From Tabrizicola piscis (lineage in GTDB: Bacteria; Pseudomonadota; Alphaproteobacteria; Rhodobacterales; Rhodobacteraceae): DNA of 64,000 nt. Positions 62,787 to 64,000 of the stretch are shown here, piece after piece. The first letter of the stretch is position 1. The number at the start of each line of letters is the position of its first letter. The stretch spans positions 620,001 through 684,000 of the forward strand of contig NZ_CP034328.1 of assembly GCF_003940805.1 (NCBI RefSeq), read 5' to 3'. The notes under the pieces are model-generated. The model was not told the DNA's origin. It saw only the letters and a list, made by a program, of their open reading frames with translations, and did no database searches. The position numbers were made by a program, and so were the translations under genes.

Positions 62787-64000
62787 CCCAAGCGCAGGCA
62801 AAGGCGGAGGTTGTCCTCCGCCTTGACCGCATCACCAAAGCCTTCGGTCCGGTGCGGGCGAATGACGCCATCTCGCTGACGCTGCGGCGGGGCGAGGTGG
62901 TGGCCCTTCTGGGCGAAAACGGCGCGGGCAAGACCACGCTGATGAACATCCTCTTCGGTCACTATGTGGCGGATACGGGAACGGTTGAGGTGTTCGGCCA
63001 CCCCCTTCCACCCGGTGCGCCGCGCGCGGCGCTGCAGGCAGGGGTGGGGATGGTGCACCAGCATTTCACGCTGGCGGGCAACCTGACCGTTATCGACAAC
63101 ATCACCCTTGGCACCGAAAGCCTCTGGTCACGCGGACGCGGGCGTACGGCTGCGCGGGCGAAGGTCGAAGCCTTGGCCCGCGACTTTGGACTTGCCGTCG
63201 ACCCCTTGGCCAAGGTCAGCCGCCTGACCGTTGGCGAACGCCAGCGGGTTGAGATCCTCAAGGCCCTCTACCGCGATGCGAAGATCCTGATCCTTGATGA
63301 ACCCACCGCCGTCCTGACCCCGCAAGAGGCCGAGGCCCTGTTCGCCACCCTGCGGAAAGCCACCGCCCTTGGCCTGTCGGTCATCTTCATCAGCCACAAG
63401 CTGCATGAGGTGATGGCCATCGCCGACCGCTGCCTTGTCCTGCGCCATGGCCGCGTCGTGGGTGAGGTGGATACCCACGCCACCGACAAGACCCAGCTTG
63501 CCGCCCTGATGGTCGGCGGGGAACTGACCCTGCCCAAGGCCGAGGCTCGGGCGGCGGGGCCGGTTCTGATGGAGCTTCAGGCCGTCTCCACCCCCGACCG
63601 GGGGGCGGCACCGGGCCTGAAAGCGGTCTCCCTGGGCTTGCGTGCGGGGCAGATCACCGGGCTGGCCGGCGTTTCCGGCAATGGGCAGGCAGCCTTGGCG
63701 GACCTGCTTTCTGGCCTTGCCATGCCAACCTCAGGCTCAATGTCGCTGCAAGCCAAGCCGATCACCCGCTGGTCGCCGCGCGTTGCGGTGGCCGAAGGCG
63801 TGGGCCGCATCCCCGAAGACCGCCACCACACCGGCAGCATCGCCGACTTCGACCTGACCGAAAACGCCGTGCTGGAAGGCTACCGCACCCCCCGCTTCTC
63901 GCGCCGGGGCTGGATGAACTGGCCCGCCGCCCGCGCCTTCGCGGCCGAGATCATCGCCGCCTATGACGTGCGCTGCCCCGGCCCTGCCACCCGCATCCGC
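62783..64000 (+). CDS. BMP-type ABC transporter ATPase with two nucleotide-binding domains (partial)
   Basis: The gene begins at GTG 62783, overlapping the preceding TGA, and runs off the right edge after 406 codons. The first domain has Walker A GENGAGKTT (44-52), LTVGERQRVEILKAL as signature, and Walker B ILILDEPTA. The second domain starts near 255, with GVSGNGQAALADLL in place of a standard Walker A and GRIPEDRHHTG, both typical of RbsA/MglA-like and nucleoside-type ATPases. It should be followed by two permease genes outside the window. Confidence 0.92.
   Translation, partial: MTQAQAKAEVVLRLDRITKAFGPVRANDAISLTLRRGEVVALLGENGAGKTTLMNILFGHYVADTGTVEVFGHPLPPGAPRAALQAGVGMVHQHFTLAGNLTVIDNITLGTESLWSRGRGRTAARAKVEALARDFGLAVDPLAKVSRLTVGERQRVEILKALYRDAKILILDEPTAVLTPQEAEALFATLRKATALGLSVIFISHKLHEVMAIADRCLVLRHGRVVGEVDTHATDKTQLAALMVGGELTLPKAEARAAGPVLMELQAVSTPDRGAAPGLKAVSLGLRAGQITGLAGVSGNGQAALADLLSGLAMPTSGSMSLQAKPITRWSPRVAVAEGVGRIPEDRHHTGSIADFDLTENAVLEGYRTPRFSRRGWMNWPAARAFAAEIIAAYDVRCPGPATRIR

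Overview
The window looks like a chromosomal segment of a GC-rich alphaproteobacterium of the Rhodobacterales (Rhodobacteraceae/Paracoccaceae). The reasons are the divergent chpT / DUF3553 pair, an olsB-olsA ornithine-lipid operon, a UPF0314 (DUF2585) protein, a serC-serA operon with an alphaproteobacterial-type leader hairpin, the rplU-rpmA-obgE-proB-proA cluster, and dense palindromic intergenic repeats. Genes are closely packed, often with ATGA or TGATG overlaps. I see no insertion sequence, prophage, CRISPR array or rRNA. One tRNA gene, tRNA-Ser(CGA), is present.

Left part (1-20 kb): the N-terminus of a sensor-kinase-like gene; a 1,820-residue bacterial alpha-2-macroglobulin followed by penicillin-binding protein 1C; a BktB-like thiolase; an MFS transporter; small membrane proteins; a metallophosphatase; serine biosynthesis (serC-serA on minus, serB divergent on plus); a TauE/SafE exporter; an alternative oxidase; and zapE with a VOC protein and an aldo/keto reductase.

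Middle part (21-46 kb): a seven-gene, almost fully overlapping operon codes for a GntR regulator, an ADP-ribosylglycohydrolase-family enzyme, a PfkB kinase and a four-part PotDBCA-like importer, with a kynureninase-like PLP enzyme divergent from it. Then come a lytic transglycosylase, trmJ, a ThiE-like protein, olsBA, chpT, proA-proB-obgE, a GNAT protein, rpmA-rplU, a DUF2059 protein, tRNA-Ser, a MoxR-type AAA / VWA-like / membrane protein trio, and an orphan pair of GlpP/GlpQ-like permeases.

Right part (46-64 kb): a LysR regulator is divergent from a twelve-gene aromatic catabolic cluster: intradiol dioxygenase, PcpA/MhqO-type ring-cleavage dioxygenase, carboxylesterase, maleylacetate reductase, a five-gene branched-chain-amino-acid-type ABC importer, a TfdB-like flavin hydroxylase, a second intradiol dioxygenase and a beta-keto acid cleavage enzyme. 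Together these suggest import of a phenolic compound, hydroxylation to hydroxyquinol, ring opening to maleylacetate, reduction to 3-oxoadipate, and cleavage with acetyl-CoA instead of a CoA transferase. A photolyase-like / renalase-like gene pair and the start of a BMP-type (nucleoside-like) importer close the window.

Intergenic DNA carries several short repeat families: tandem palindromes with TTCGAA-like cores (8.0, 10.5 and 36.1 kb), a G5/C5 hairpin plus GAGTATTT element (12.4, 16.9, 30.5 and 38.6 kb), a GTCGGGCTGAAGCCCGAC unit (14.1 and 32.3 kb), a CCGGGCTTGACCCGG unit (39.3 and 52.3 kb), and C/G-rich hairpins (21.3 and 53.8 kb).
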